Positions 1 through 9,465 of a stretch of 39,405 nucleotides of DNA are shown here, in pieces; positions within the stretch are counted from its first letter, which is position 1, and each line of letters begins with the position of its first letter. Origin of the DNA: an uncultured bacterium. GTDB taxonomy: Bacteria; Bacteroidota; Bacteroidia; Chitinophagales; Chitinophagaceae. A program made the position numbers and the translations under genes. Where the stretch lies: NCBI GenBank assembly GCA_903921675.1, contig CAIXQW010000194.1:1-39405 (forward strand). The letters run 5' to 3'. Below the pieces are notes generated by a model. The model was given only the letters and a program-made list of their open reading frames with translations. It was not told the DNA's origin and did no database searches.

Positions 1-1104
1 AATTTCTAAACCATACCCAAGTAAGCCTGCTCGCTTTTTAGGGTTGTTAGTAATTAATTTTATTTTGCTAACGCCTAAATATCTTAAAATCTGTGCTCCA
101 ATTCCATAGTCTCTCTCATCCATACCAAAGCCCAATTCAATATTTGCTTCTACCGTATCTCTACCTTGCTCTTGTAGTTTGTATGCTTTTAATTTGTTTA
201 ATAACCCTATGCCTCTACCCTCTTGATTCATATATAATATTAATCCTTTACCAGCTTTTTCCACCATTGTCATTGCAGCATGTAATTGTTCGCCACAGTC
301 GCAACGCAAGCTGTGCAAAATATCACCTGTAAAGCAACTACTATGCACGCGCAATAATACTGCTTCATCTGCTTCCCAACTGCCTTTGATCAAAGCCATG
401 TGTTGTTGCCTCGTGGCCTTATGCGTAAATGATATCAAATCAAAATGGCCATACTTGGTTGGCATTTTCACACGTATATCTTCTACAATACTACTTTCAT
501 GTTTCAATCGGTATTCTATCAAATCTTTGATACTTACCAATTTCATTCCATGTAGTTTTGCAATTTCTATTAATTGTGGTAGGCGCGCCATACTACCATC
601 TTCATTTAGTATTTCTACTATCACACCAGCTGGCTCAAAGCCTGCTAAACGTGCTAAATCTATTGCGGCTTCTGTATGCCCTGCTCTGCGCAGCACGCCT
701 TCATTATTTGCTTTTAAGGGAAAAATATGCCCTGGTCTTGCCAAGTCTTCTGGCTTAGTATTTGGGTCTATTAATGATTGAATTGTTTTAGCTCTATCAT
801 GCGCACTAATACCTGTGGTACATCCATGTCCTATCAAATCTATAGACACAGTAAACGCTGTTTGATGCAAATCGGTATTTGTTTGCACCATCATATCTAT
901 TCCCAACTGTTGGCATCTTTCTTCTGTAATTGGCGTGCAAATTAATCCTTTGCCATGCGTAGCCATAAAATTTACCAACTCTGGTGTGGCATTGGCTGCT
1001 GCAGTTAAAAAATCGCCTTCATTCTCACGATCTTCATCATCTACCACTATCACCAATTTTCCTTGTCGAATATCTTCTATCGCGCTTTCTATAGAGTCTA
1101 ACAT
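1..1104 (-). CDS. ribBA: Bifunctional DHBP synthase / GTP cyclohydrolase II (partial)
   Basis: This is the bifunctional riboflavin enzyme. The N-terminal half makes 3,4-dihydroxy-2-butanone 4-phosphate from ribulose 5-phosphate, and the C-terminal half opens GTP to the pyrimidine precursor. The gene is absent from the ORF track because its stop lies outside the window; I translated it from ATG at 1104. 368 residues are visible, and roughly the last 30-40 of a usual 400 are missing. The DHBP synthase motif [10 protein letters not shown] is near residue 21, and the GTP cyclohydrolase zinc site CFTGD...RCDCGEQL lies in the second half, with RGIGL and YGIGAQIL further on. The frame is intact. The upstream TAATTTTA is one base off the TAnnTTTG promoter consensus, so its promoter is only tentative. 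No FMN riboswitch is visible in the short leader. Confidence 0.96.
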   Translation of the reverse strand, partial: MLDSIESAIEDIRQGKLVIVVDDEDRENEGDFLTAAANATPELVNFMATHGKGLICTPITEERCQQLGIDMMVQTNTDLHQTAFTVSIDLIGHGCTTGISAHDRAKTIQSLIDPNTKPEDLARPGHIFPLKANNEGVLRRAGHTEAAIDLARLAGFEPAGVIVEILNEDGSMARLPQLIEIAKLHGMKLVSIKDLIEYRLKHESSIVEDIRVKMPTKYGHFDLISFTHKATRQQHMALIKGSWEADEAVLLRVHSSCFTGDILHSLRCDCGEQLHAAMTMVEKAGKGLILYMNQEGRGIGLLNKLKAYKLQEQGRDTVEANIELGFGMDERDYGIGAQILRYLGVSKIKLITNNPKKRAGLLGYGLEI

Positions 1105-1134
1105 TTTAAAATATTTCGTGTAAAATTACAACAA

Positions 1135-2313
1135 TTACTTTTGTTTATTTATGACGCTTGTAAGCAAATCTATCAATATTGAATTTGCAGATGCCCAATC
1201 AAATTTGCGAATAATCATCTGCCTAGCATTGCTGCCTAATTGCGTTTGTAACTCGGTATTCTGAAGCAAAGTATTAATTTTTTCTACAAATTCATGTGTA
1301 GTATTTGCTGTTAAAATTTCCTTGTTTTCTATAGCGTGCAATGCATTGTTACAAATACTAGTTGTAATACATGGCATCTGCATACTCATTGCTTCTAGTA
1401 ATTTGTTTTGTAACCCTGCACCTGTATGCAATGGTGCAATAAATATTTTTGCATCTGCATAAGCGTCTCTAATATCAGGCACCCAAGCTTTTACAGCAAT
1501 ATTGTTATTGCTATAAGCCATCATTTGTGCAGAAGGATTTGCACCTGCTATCAATAATTGAATGGCATTGTTTTTTGCAATTAATATTGGCATAATTTCT
1601 TTTACTATCAACTCTACTGCTAATACATTTGGCATATAACCAAGGTTACCAATAAAAACCAAATCGTATTTTTTTTGTTTAGCTTTTGGCGAAAAATAGT
1701 TTACATCTACCCCATTTGGCACTACTACAATATCCTTAATATCTAATGCTTGCCTATCGCTTTCAGAAATAATAGTAACTGCATCAAATTGTGCAGCTAT
1801 ATTTTTCTCAAATTGTAATATTCTTTTTGCTTCTGTTTGATAAATATTTTGATACGGAAATTTAGCATGTACGCTACTGCGTTGGTAATTTATACTAAAT
1901 GCATCCTGAAAATCTAATACTTTTTTACAATTTAAATTAGCTGCATATTTTGCAATTCTTGCCAACTGCACATATACTAATGATGGTTGATATGCTTCAA
2001 CTATTTTAGATATTTTTTGTTGAATAGCTTGTTGGTAATAGTAAGCTACCTGAAATGGTGTATTTGAGAATAATGCCAATCCAGCACGAATCGCGCATTT
2101 AGATTTAGACAATTGTAAAATATGTATCGCAGTGCAAAATGGTTCCAATATTTTTATGTCTTCTGCTTTTACTTGTATTGTGCTTAGGGCAATCAAGCAA
2201 ATATCAAATTGTACTGCTAAATATTTTATTTGATGATAGGCACGCAACTTATCTCCCTTCTCTAATGGATAAGGGAACCTTGATAATAATATAACGATGC
2301 GTGGCTTAGGCAT
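1135..2313 (-). CDS. Glycosyltransferase, GT4-like (GT-B fold)
   Basis: A predicted cytosolic glycosyltransferase of 392 residues that transfers a sugar from a nucleotide donor to a growing surface glycan; donor and acceptor cannot be read from sequence. The N-terminus (IVILLSRFPYPLEKGDKLR, about residues 6-24) is the usual first strand and loop of a GT-B glycosyltransferase. The linker VVPNGVDVNYFSP is near 197-209, and the donor-binding motif GAGLQNKLLEAM is at 298-309. It resembles sugar transferases associated with exopolysaccharide loci. ATG overlaps the stop of the upstream gene in ATGCCTAA (8 nt), so the two are probably translationally coupled and share the promoter upstream of 3502. 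Confidence 0.88.
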   Translation of the reverse strand: MPKPRIVILLSRFPYPLEKGDKLRAYHQIKYLAVQFDICLIALSTIQVKAEDIKILEPFCTAIHILQLSKSKCAIRAGLALFSNTPFQVAYYYQQAIQQKISKIVEAYQPSLVYVQLARIAKYAANLNCKKVLDFQDAFSINYQRSSVHAKFPYQNIYQTEAKRILQFEKNIAAQFDAVTIISESDRQALDIKDIVVVPNGVDVNYFSPKAKQKKYDLVFIGNLGYMPNVLAVELIVKEIMPILIAKNNAIQLLIAGANPSAQMMAYSNNNIAVKAWVPDIRDAYADAKIFIAPLHTGAGLQNKLLEAMSMQMPCITTSICNNALHAIENKEILTANTTHEFVEKINTLLQNTELQTQLGSNARQMIIRKFDWASANSILIDLLTSVINKQK

Positions 2314-3502
2314 TTGTAAATTTGCTTAAAAATAAAGTAGCTTCTTGGATAATTTTGGTTTTATTATAATGTTGTAAAACAGTTTGCTTTGCCTGCTGTC
2401 CAATTTTTTGCAATAGCATTTCATTGGTCAATAATGCATCAGCAAATTCATGCGGTGTATTGGCTAATAGTATATCTACACCATGCTGCACTTGTAAGCC
2501 GCTAGCACCAAGGCTTGTACTAATTACAGGCACTCCCAAACTCATTGCTTCTAAAACCTTTACGCGTATTCCTGCACCACTTAACAAAGGCACAATACAC
2601 ACACCATGCACTTGCATAAACCATTGGCCATTTTCTACACTTTGATGCACAATTATATTTTTATCTTGCCATTTGATATATGCATTTGGTAAATATTTGC
2701 CACCAATATGCAATATATAATTTGGTTTTTTTTGCAGCACCTTTGGGAATATTTTTTGTAGAAACCAATCCAACGCCTCTACATTCGGCAGCCAATTCAT
2801 ACTAGCTAAATGAAAGCAAGTATTAGCACTCCATTGAATGGCAGAATTATTCTCAGCACTATCAATACCAAAAGGCATTAAATATTGCGCGGTTTCTACA
2901 CCCATAGCTTGCAAGGATACTCCTTCATTTTCATTTAGTAATAATAGTACATCTACTTGCTGCAAAGTTTTTAGTTCTATCTCTTTCAAGCGCTGTGCTT
3001 GCTCTACCAAGTATTTTTTCTTAATCCAATTTTTAGTATTGTGTGCTAATTTTTCCCAAATTAAATGTTCAATATTATGAATGCGACAAGCCATTTTTGC
3101 TTTACTATATTGCCTAATAGTAGCAATGGTATCTTGCAGAAAAATATTATCTAATATTACAATATCGAAATTATTTTCTTGCAAAACCAATTTTAATTTT
3201 TCATTCAATATTGCACTTTTAAATCTGGATGTATGATAACTTTCTGCGCCTAAATAATTAGAGAATGCACCAATCGGCGTTATTTTATTATCGATATATA
3301 CTGTTTCAAAATAATGCAATGCTTGATACTGTTTTGGCAGTGTATTGATATCTACAAAATGCTTAGAAGTATTCAAACTTAACAAACTTAATTGCACACC
3401 ATGCTGCAAAAACCCACTGATCATAAAATTGGTAACGATAGCACCACCATCTTGCAAAGGATATGGAATACGATGTGTGAGTAACAATACTTTTAGTGGC
3501 AC
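2306..3502 (-). CDS. Glycosyltransferase, GT4-like
   Basis: A predicted glycosyltransferase of 398 residues, first gene of a two-gene minus-strand operon. The N-terminus KVLLLTHRIPYPLQDGGA (residues 4-21) and the C-terminal donor site SGAGIRVKVLEAM (308-320) followed by GVPVISTSLGASGL are GT4-like. The start is GTG (3502-3500); no ATG fits the family's N-terminus. A perfect TAnnTTTG element ends only 4 nt before this GTG, so the transcript may be leaderless. It diverges from the formyltransferase gene at 3559, with 56 bp between them, which makes this the centre of a bidirectional glycan locus. The exact sugar specificity is unknown. Confidence 0.87.
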   Translation of the reverse strand: MPLKVLLLTHRIPYPLQDGGAIVTNFMISGFLQHGVQLSLLSLNTSKHFVDINTLPKQYQALHYFETVYIDNKITPIGAFSNYLGAESYHTSRFKSAILNEKLKLVLQENNFDIVILDNIFLQDTIATIRQYSKAKMACRIHNIEHLIWEKLAHNTKNWIKKKYLVEQAQRLKEIELKTLQQVDVLLLLNENEGVSLQAMGVETAQYLMPFGIDSAENNSAIQWSANTCFHLASMNWLPNVEALDWFLQKIFPKVLQKKPNYILHIGGKYLPNAYIKWQDKNIIVHQSVENGQWFMQVHGVCIVPLLSGAGIRVKVLEAMSLGVPVISTSLGASGLQVQHGVDILLANTPHEFADALLTNEMLLQKIGQQAKQTVLQHYNKTKIIQEATLFLSKFTNA

Positions 3503-3506
3503 TTGC

Positions 3507-3514
3507 CAAATTTA
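3507..3514 (-). promoter_or_regulatory. -7 promoter element TAAATTTG for the minus-strand glycosyltransferase pair
   Basis: Exact match to the Bacteroidota -7 consensus TAnnTTTG on the minus strand. It ends 4 nt before the GTG start at 3502. With initiation usually 4-7 nt after the element, the mRNA would begin at or next to the start codon. A convincing -33 element was not identified. Confidence 0.5.
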
Positions 3515-3558
3515 CTGCAAACGATTTAAATATGGCAATAATCAATTAATTTTACAGC

Positions 3559-4302
3559 ATGCAAAAAATAATATTTCTAGGAAGTAAGCCAATTGGCTAT
3601 TACTGTTTAGAATATTTAATACAACATCAGGCCGCATTGCAGTACCAAATCATAGGTGTTTTAAGTAATGACAACCCTGTGTTTAATGCAGCTTTAAGTG
3701 TAAAAGCATTAGCTACTCAGCATCATATTCCAATTATAGATACCTTGGAGCAAATGCCAGAAGTAGATATATTGTATAGTGTACAGTATCATCAAATACT
3801 AGGTGTGCAAGATATAGCAAAAGCAAAAACTGCATTTAATTTACACATGGCACCTTTGCCAGAATATAGGGGTTGCAACCAATTTAGCTTTGCTATTGCA
3901 GATGATAAACAAGAATTTGGCACAACAATTCATAAAATGGATGCACACATAGACCATGGTGATATTGCTTTTGAAAAACGATTTGCAATACCAGAAAATT
4001 GTTGGGTAAATGAATTGTACAGTTTAACAGAAACAGCCTCTTTAGCCTTATTTAAAGAAACATTAGCAACAATAATAGTTGGTTCTATTACTTGGACTCC
4101 CCAAGAAAATTTGATAGCATCTAGAGGTACATCTTTGCACTACAGAAAAGAAATACAAGAGTTAAAAAAAATAGATTTGCAATGGGATGCGCAAAAAATA
4201 GAAAGGCATATTCGTGCTACCTACATGCCTGGTTTTGAGCCACCGTATACAATCATCCACAACAAAAAAATATTTTTTACGTTAGATAATCTGCATGCAT
4301 AA
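3559..4302 (+). CDS. Formyltransferase family protein, probably sugar N-formyltransferase
   Basis: A 247-residue member of the formyl-transferase fold (Fmt/ArnA N-domain family), which moves a formyl group from N10-formyl-tetrahydrofolate to an amine. The catalytic triad is visible: N94 and H96 in NLHMAPLPEYRG, and D132 in HIDHGD. It is too short for a methionyl-tRNA formyltransferase (about 310 residues) and lies inside a glycosyltransferase operon. The likely substrate is therefore a nucleotide-linked amino sugar, as for known dTDP- and UDP-amino-sugar formyltransferases; this is inference from context. It is the first gene of a three-gene plus-strand operon and overlaps the next gene by 8 nt (ATGCATAA). 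No clear TAnnTTTG element precedes it, although TAATTTTA at about 3545 is one base off. Confidence 0.85.
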   Translation: MQKIIFLGSKPIGYYCLEYLIQHQAALQYQIIGVLSNDNPVFNAALSVKALATQHHIPIIDTLEQMPEVDILYSVQYHQILGVQDIAKAKTAFNLHMAPLPEYRGCNQFSFAIADDKQEFGTTIHKMDAHIDHGDIAFEKRFAIPENCWVNELYSLTETASLALFKETLATIIVGSITWTPQENLIASRGTSLHYRKEIQELKKIDLQWDAQKIERHIRATYMPGFEPPYTIIHNKKIFFTLDNLHA

Positions 4303-5395
4303 ATTAGTATTTACGGTAACCAATGATTTAGTGTACGACCAACGTATGAATCGTATTTGTACTAGCTTGTGCAATGCTGGCTATGATGTAACATTAATAG
4401 GCAGAACCAATAAAAACTCACCACCATTATTAGATAAACCTTATCATCAAAAAAGATTCAAGTGCTATGTGCAAAAAGGCAAGTGGATGTATATAGAATA
4501 TAATATCAAATTATTTTTTATTTTATTATTTACAAGCACAGATGTGTATGGCGCAATAGACTTAGATAGCATTTTACCAAATTTACTAGCAAGTATTATC
4601 AGGCAAAAAAAAAGAGTGTATGATGCACACGAATTATTTTGTGAAATGGAAGAAGTGTATACAAGGCCTGGCATTTATAAAATGTGGAAGACCATAGAAA
4701 AATGGAGTGTGCCATATTTTGATGATGGCTATACTATTGGCGATTTTTATGCATTGGAATATCAAAAAATGTATCAGAAAAATTACACTGTAGTGCGCAA
4801 TGCTACAGTGCTTGATGAAAGTATACAGCTTCCTACAAAAGACGAAATTACCTATATACTGTATCAAGGCGCAGTAAACGAAGGGAGAAGTTTTGACACA
4901 TTAATTCCTGCGATGCAACATGTAAATGCAAAGATGATTATTTGTGGCAATGGCAATTATTTTGAACAAACAAAAGCCTTGGTAGCTAAATACAATCTGC
5001 AAGATAAAATTACAATGACTGGCTACATTAAGCCGCAAGAGTTGATTAACTATACTCGCAATGCCTATATAGGTATTACAATTTTTAGCGATAAAAGTAA
5101 AAGTAAAAGCAATTACTTAAGTATGGGTAATCGTTTTTTCGATTACATGCATAGCGCTATTCCGCAGATAGGTGTTAATTATCCAGAGTATCAAAAAGTA
5201 AATGAGGAATTTGAAATAAGTTTGTTGGTAGATGATTTGCAAGCAATCACTTTAGCAAATGCAATGAATAAATTATTGACGGATAAAAAATATTATCAGC
5301 GTTTAAGAACAAACGCATTGGCTTGCAGAAAAAAATATTGTTGGCAAGAAGAAGAAAAAAAATTAATCGCTTTTTATAAAAAACTACTTGGATAA
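4295..5395 (+). CDS. Glycosyltransferase (GT-B type)
   Basis: A 366-residue predicted glycosyltransferase. The N-terminus (KLVFTVTNDLVYDQRMNRI, residues 3-21) and the C-terminal half, with YQGAVNEGRSFDTLIPAM, IICGNG and FFDYMHSAIPQIGV, follow the layout of GT4-like enzymes, although the canonical E-x7-E donor motif is weak. It begins within the preceding formyltransferase gene (8 nt overlap), and its own stop overlaps the TTG start of the next gene by 8 nt, so all three plus-strand genes should be co-translated. It probably adds one sugar of the same glycan. Donor and linkage cannot be told from sequence. Confidence 0.83.
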   Translation: MHKLVFTVTNDLVYDQRMNRICTSLCNAGYDVTLIGRTNKNSPPLLDKPYHQKRFKCYVQKGKWMYIEYNIKLFFILLFTSTDVYGAIDLDSILPNLLASIIRQKKRVYDAHELFCEMEEVYTRPGIYKMWKTIEKWSVPYFDDGYTIGDFYALEYQKMYQKNYTVVRNATVLDESIQLPTKDEITYILYQGAVNEGRSFDTLIPAMQHVNAKMIICGNGNYFEQTKALVAKYNLQDKITMTGYIKPQELINYTRNAYIGITIFSDKSKSKSNYLSMGNRFFDYMHSAIPQIGVNYPEYQKVNEEFEISLLVDDLQAITLANAMNKLLTDKKYYQRLRTNALACRKKYCWQEEEKKLIAFYKKLLG

Positions 5396-6518
5396 ACAAT
5401 TACATATTGTGTGTTTAGATGTGCCATTTCCTGCAAATTATGGAGGGGCGATAGATGCATTTTATTTAATGAAAGCATTGCATGCACAAGGTATACACAT
5501 TACATTGCATTGTTTTGCATACGGCAGCAGAAGCAAACAAGCAGAACTAGAAAAATATTGTAAGCAAGTTTATTATTACAATAGAAAGCCATATTGGCAA
5601 TTTATATTTAGTAAAACACCTTTTATTATTGCTAGCAGAAAAAGCAATGCGTTATTAAAAAATTTATTACTAGATGATACGCCAATTTTATTTGAAGCTA
5701 TACATACAAGTGGATTTATCCATCACCCAGCATTGCAACACAGAAAAAAAATTGTAAGAACATTAAATGTAGAAAGCGATTATTATTTCCAATTGGCAGA
5801 ATATGCTACAAGCTTTATTCAAAAAAAATATTACCAAATAGAAGCTAAAAGATTGTTGCAATACGAGCAAACTCTGCTAGACAATGTTTCCATTGCATGC
5901 ATTGCAAAGCATGACCAAGCCTATTTTCAGAAGTTTTATTCACCTGAACAATGTAAATATATTGGTGCATTTCATCCGTTTAGCCAAGTAGCCATTAGCG
6001 CGGGGCAAGGCGAATATTGTTTATATCATGGCAACCTTAGTGTAGCAGAAAATAATACCAGTGCAATGTGGTTGGTGGAAAATATTTTTAGTAAATGCAC
6101 ACAACCTTTAATCCTAGCAGGAGCAAATCCAAGTAAGGAATTGCAGCAAGCGGTAAAACAATTTCCGCATATCAGTATCATTGCAAATCCAAGCAAAAAT
6201 AAAATGGATGAATTGATAGGTAATACGCAAATACATGTGCTGCCTAGTTTTCAAGACACTGGATTGAAACTAAAATTACTACATGCATTATTTGCAGGCA
6301 GGCATTGTGTAGTAAACGAATTGATGTTGACAGGTACTAATTTACATAGCGCTTGTACAGTTGCAAATACAAACTTGGAGTGGATTACAGCAATTGAAAA
6401 ATTATTTACAACTCCATTTACAAATACAGATATTGAAAATAGGAAAGCTATTTTAGAAAATCAATTCTCTGTGCAGAAAAATGGGAAGGATTTGGTGGAG
6501 ATGGTGTTTGGTGGGTAG
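5388..6518 (+). CDS. Glycosyltransferase, GT4-like, TTG start
   Basis: A 376-residue predicted glycosyltransferase and the last gene of the plus-strand glycan operon. The N-terminal LHIVCLDVPFPANYGGAID (residues 5-23) and the C-terminal VLPSFQDTGLKLKLLHALF (about 284-302) are GT-B hallmarks; the second replaces the usual G-x-K-x-x-E-x-M block. The start is TTG inside TTGGATAA, overlapping the upstream stop by 8 nt. I accept this start because it gives the family N-terminus directly and the same 8-nt overlap occurs at the other two junctions in the locus. It is convergent with ftsE, with 29 bp between them and no clear terminator. Confidence 0.84.
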   Translation: MDKQLHIVCLDVPFPANYGGAIDAFYLMKALHAQGIHITLHCFAYGSRSKQAELEKYCKQVYYYNRKPYWQFIFSKTPFIIASRKSNALLKNLLLDDTPILFEAIHTSGFIHHPALQHRKKIVRTLNVESDYYFQLAEYATSFIQKKYYQIEAKRLLQYEQTLLDNVSIACIAKHDQAYFQKFYSPEQCKYIGAFHPFSQVAISAGQGEYCLYHGNLSVAENNTSAMWLVENIFSKCTQPLILAGANPSKELQQAVKQFPHISIIANPSKNKMDELIGNTQIHVLPSFQDTGLKLKLLHALFAGRHCVVNELMLTGTNLHSACTVANTNLEWITAIEKLFTTPFTNTDIENRKAILENQFSVQKNGKDLVEMVFGG

Positions 6519-6547
6519 GATAATTATTTAGGAATACAATTCTTACA

Positions 6548-7234
6548 CTACCCCAGCACACTTGCATTATCCAACACTACTCCACCTTCTGTGCGAATGA
6601 TGCGTGCAGGAAAGCGTTGAATGATATTATAATCGTGTGTGGCCATAATTAATGCAGTACCATAATCTGTACAAATGCTATGCAGTAAAGCCATGATCTC
6701 ATCAGCTGTATCTGGATCTAAGTTTCCGGTAGGTTCATCAGCCAAAATTAATTTTGGATTATTGAGCAAAGCCCGAGCTATATCTACACGCTGCTGCTCT
6801 CCGCCACTCATTTCATAAGGCATTTTATTGCCCTTACCTTTTAATCCCACTTTTGCAAGCACATTCAATATTTTTTCTTCCATCAAGGCTTTATCATTCC
6901 AACCTGTAGCTTGCAATACAAATTGCAGATTTGCATGCACATCTCTATCTGTAAGCAATTGAAAATCTTGAAACACAATGCCTAAATTTCTACGAAGGTA
7001 TGGTACAGTTTTCCAAGTCAAGTCTTTTAAATCAAACCCACAAATATCTCCATCGCCTTTTTGCAATTGCAGATTACCATATATGGTTTTTAGCAAACTA
7101 CTTTTACCAGTGCCTGTTTTACCTATCAAGTATACAAATTCTCCTTTGTGGATTTGCAAATTTACATCGCGCAATATCAAGCTTGTGCCTTGATAAATTT
7201 GTACATTTTTTATTTTTACTACTAATTCACTCAT
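6548..7234 (-). CDS. ftsE: Cell-division ABC-type ATPase FtsE
   Basis: A 228-residue ABC ATPase matching FtsE, which pairs with the membrane protein FtsX to activate peptidoglycan hydrolases at the septum. Walker A is GKTGTGKSS (38-46), the signature is SGGEQQR (143-149) and Walker B is LILADEP (162-168), followed by TGNLDPDTA; the H-loop is MATHD. The length and the [11 protein letters not shown]-loop fit FtsE rather than a LolD-type exporter, though LolD/MacB-like ATPases are close relatives. No ftsX is adjacent. The start is 8 nt after the stop of the protease gene, so the two are likely one transcript. Confidence 0.9.
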   Translation of the reverse strand: MSELVVKIKNVQIYQGTSLILRDVNLQIHKGEFVYLIGKTGTGKSSLLKTIYGNLQLQKGDGDICGFDLKDLTWKTVPYLRRNLGIVFQDFQLLTDRDVHANLQFVLQATGWNDKALMEEKILNVLAKVGLKGKGNKMPYEMSGGEQQRVDIARALLNNPKLILADEPTGNLDPDTADEIMALLHSICTDYGTALIMATHDYNIIQRFPARIIRTEGGVVLDNASVLG

Positions 7235-7242
7235 GCTTTATT

Positions 7243-9390
7243 TTATTTTGTATTCATGATATCTTTTACAATATTCACCGTTTCTTTTAAGTTGGCATCT
7301 TTCTTTAATGCCTTCAACCAATCTTCATTACGCTTTTTATTATTTTCAGAAGCTATTACATAATCCATATCAACACGTGGATTGTAAATATCCATTAGTA
7401 CTTTTTCTTTATCCAAATCTTCTAATTTTTTGTTGAACTCTTTTATTTTTTCTAATTGCTTTTTGTATTCTACAATATTTAAAGAAGATATATTATCATC
7501 TTGTTGTTCTTTAATTTGTTTTGCACGCTGTTCAACCACTATATAATATTCGCTACCGCCAATTCTTTTTTTGCTTGCTGCCACCAAAGCGGGCACATTC
7601 AAGCTATTCGTTTTTTTATAATCAGGCGATTGAATTTCATCGTAAGGCAAGGCACTTGGTTCACTGCGTTCTCCTTTATCTGTATACATTAATAACTCTG
7701 GCAGTGTTATATCTGGAGTTACACCTTTTAATTGTGTACTACCGCCATTTACTCTATAAAATTTCTGCAAGGTAAGTTTAATGCTACCCATTTCTCCTTC
7801 TGATGATTTGCTTACTTGTGCTAAATCTATTTGGCGTTGCACTGTTCCTTTTCCATAAGTAGTGGTACCTACTACTATAGCACGTTTATAATCTTGCAAA
7901 GCAGCCGCCATAATTTCGGAAGCTGATGCGCTATAATTATTAATCATAACAGCCATTGGACCATCGTAAATAATTTTTGCGCCGCTTGCAGGCATTGGTT
8001 CTCCGGCTGCACCCTTAGACTTTACTTGTACAATTGGCCCATCACCAACAAATAATCCAGCCATATCCACCACATCTGTAAGCGAGCCACCACCATTATA
8101 TCTTAAATCTAAAACCAAACCATCTATGCCTTCTTCTTTTAATTTTAATACTTCTGCTTTTACATCTTTAGCACAACGCTTGCCATTGCTGTTATTAAAA
8201 TCGGCATAAAACTCTGGCAAATAAATATAGCCTATTTTTTTATCGCCTTCTTTGATAATGGCACTTTTTGCAAATACTTCATCCATGTGAATTTCATCTC
8301 TTACTATTGGAATCACTTCTTCTTTGCCATTTGCATGCTTTACATACAATCGTACTTCTGTACCTTTTTTACCACGAATTACTTTTATTACATCATTAAT
8401 TTCCCATCCACCAATTTCTACTGGTTCATCTGCACCTTGCCCTACTTTTATTACTTTGTCATCTGCTTTTAAACTTCCTTGTTTCCAACAAGGAGTACCT
8501 GTTTTTATTTCTTGAATAACGCATACACCATCTACATCTTTTAACACCGCACCAATTCCAAAAAACGTTCCACTCATTTGCACATCAAAATCTGATTTTT
8601 TAGCTGGTGCAAAATAATCAGTATGCGGGTCAAATACAGCACAAATTGCATTCATGTAAGAAGAAAAATATTCATCGCTACCATTTTTTTTGATGCGTTT
8701 AAAATTCATATCCATATTCTTTTTCACTACGCGCCTTGCGCTATCTTCCATCACTTGGGGGCTCATGATTTTCCAATCTTTTACCGTATCTTTTTTTGTA
8801 TTTTGTGCTTCTTCGATTTCTACAAACTTTGCTAAAACTCTGTATTTAACAGCATCATTCCAGCGCTTTTGCATAGCACTTTCATTTTTACACCAATCCA
8901 ATTTTTTACCATCCAACTGAATATCTCCTTTGGCTGTAAATGTTTGTGGCATTGCAATAGCTATTTCGTAATACCGAATTGATTCTACCAAGCGCTGCTG
9001 AAAACGCTTATACACTAATTCGTAAAATGATATTTCATCATTTTTAAATTGATCGTCCAATTGTGTTTTAAATTTGCTAAATTCTTCAATATCTTCTTGT
9101 GTAAAATAAGCTTTACCATAATCGCATTGCTCTATAAATTTTTCAAAAACTTTTATAGAAAACTCGTCATTTAATGCTATTGGAGAATAATGTGCTTCTG
9201 TTAAAGCTCTGCGCACTCTATTGGCAATATCTTTTTGCAAAGCAGCAGATTGATTTACTTCGCCAATAGGCGCAAATAAAGTTTCTAAACTATTGCTAGC
9301 TGCATCAGCATGGGTAGCACCGCATCTAAAAGATAATAAAACAATTACACATGCAACAATGCTTAGTAAAACAACTACTTTTTTATTCAT
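7243..9390 (-). CDS. prc: Carboxy-terminal processing (tail-specific) protease, S41 family
   Basis: A 715-residue periplasmic serine protease of the Prc/CtpA family that trims or degrades envelope proteins. It has an N-terminal signal or anchor segment (about residues 5-22), an N-terminal helical domain, a PDZ domain at about 265-350 and the S41 protease domain. The catalytic dyad is S489 in NNYSASASEI and K514 in TYGKGTVQ, 25 residues apart as in E. coli Prc. The charged C-terminal tail (about 610-715) corresponds to the extension of Prc-type rather than short CtpA-type proteases. The sequence LSFRCG after the hydrophobic stretch only weakly resembles a lipobox. It is followed by ftsE after 8 nt. 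Substrates are unknown. Confidence 0.93.
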   Translation of the reverse strand: MNKKVVVLLSIVACVIVLLSFRCGATHADAASNSLETLFAPIGEVNQSAALQKDIANRVRRALTEAHYSPIALNDEFSIKVFEKFIEQCDYGKAYFTQEDIEEFSKFKTQLDDQFKNDEISFYELVYKRFQQRLVESIRYYEIAIAMPQTFTAKGDIQLDGKKLDWCKNESAMQKRWNDAVKYRVLAKFVEIEEAQNTKKDTVKDWKIMSPQVMEDSARRVVKKNMDMNFKRIKKNGSDEYFSSYMNAICAVFDPHTDYFAPAKKSDFDVQMSGTFFGIGAVLKDVDGVCVIQEIKTGTPCWKQGSLKADDKVIKVGQGADEPVEIGGWEINDVIKVIRGKKGTEVRLYVKHANGKEEVIPIVRDEIHMDEVFAKSAIIKEGDKKIGYIYLPEFYADFNNSNGKRCAKDVKAEVLKLKEEGIDGLVLDLRYNGGGSLTDVVDMAGLFVGDGPIVQVKSKGAAGEPMPASGAKIIYDGPMAVMINNYSASASEIMAAALQDYKRAIVVGTTTYGKGTVQRQIDLAQVSKSSEGEMGSIKLTLQKFYRVNGGSTQLKGVTPDITLPELLMYTDKGERSEPSALPYDEIQSPDYKKTNSLNVPALVAASKKRIGGSEYYIVVEQRAKQIKEQQDDNISSLNIVEYKKQLEKIKEFNKKLEDLDKEKVLMDIYNPRVDMDYVIASENNKKRNEDWLKALKKDANLKETVNIVKDIMNTK

Positions 9391-9465
9391 TCTATCTATT
9401 TGTATTTTGGCATAAAGATAAGTAGATAGTAGTTAAGAAAGTGCTAAGTTTTATAGAGAAATTAT

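Noticed and set aside
93-1123. Plus-strand ORFs of the track over 93-1123
   Set aside because: They lie antisense to ribBA, which has all family motifs in a continuous minus-strand frame.
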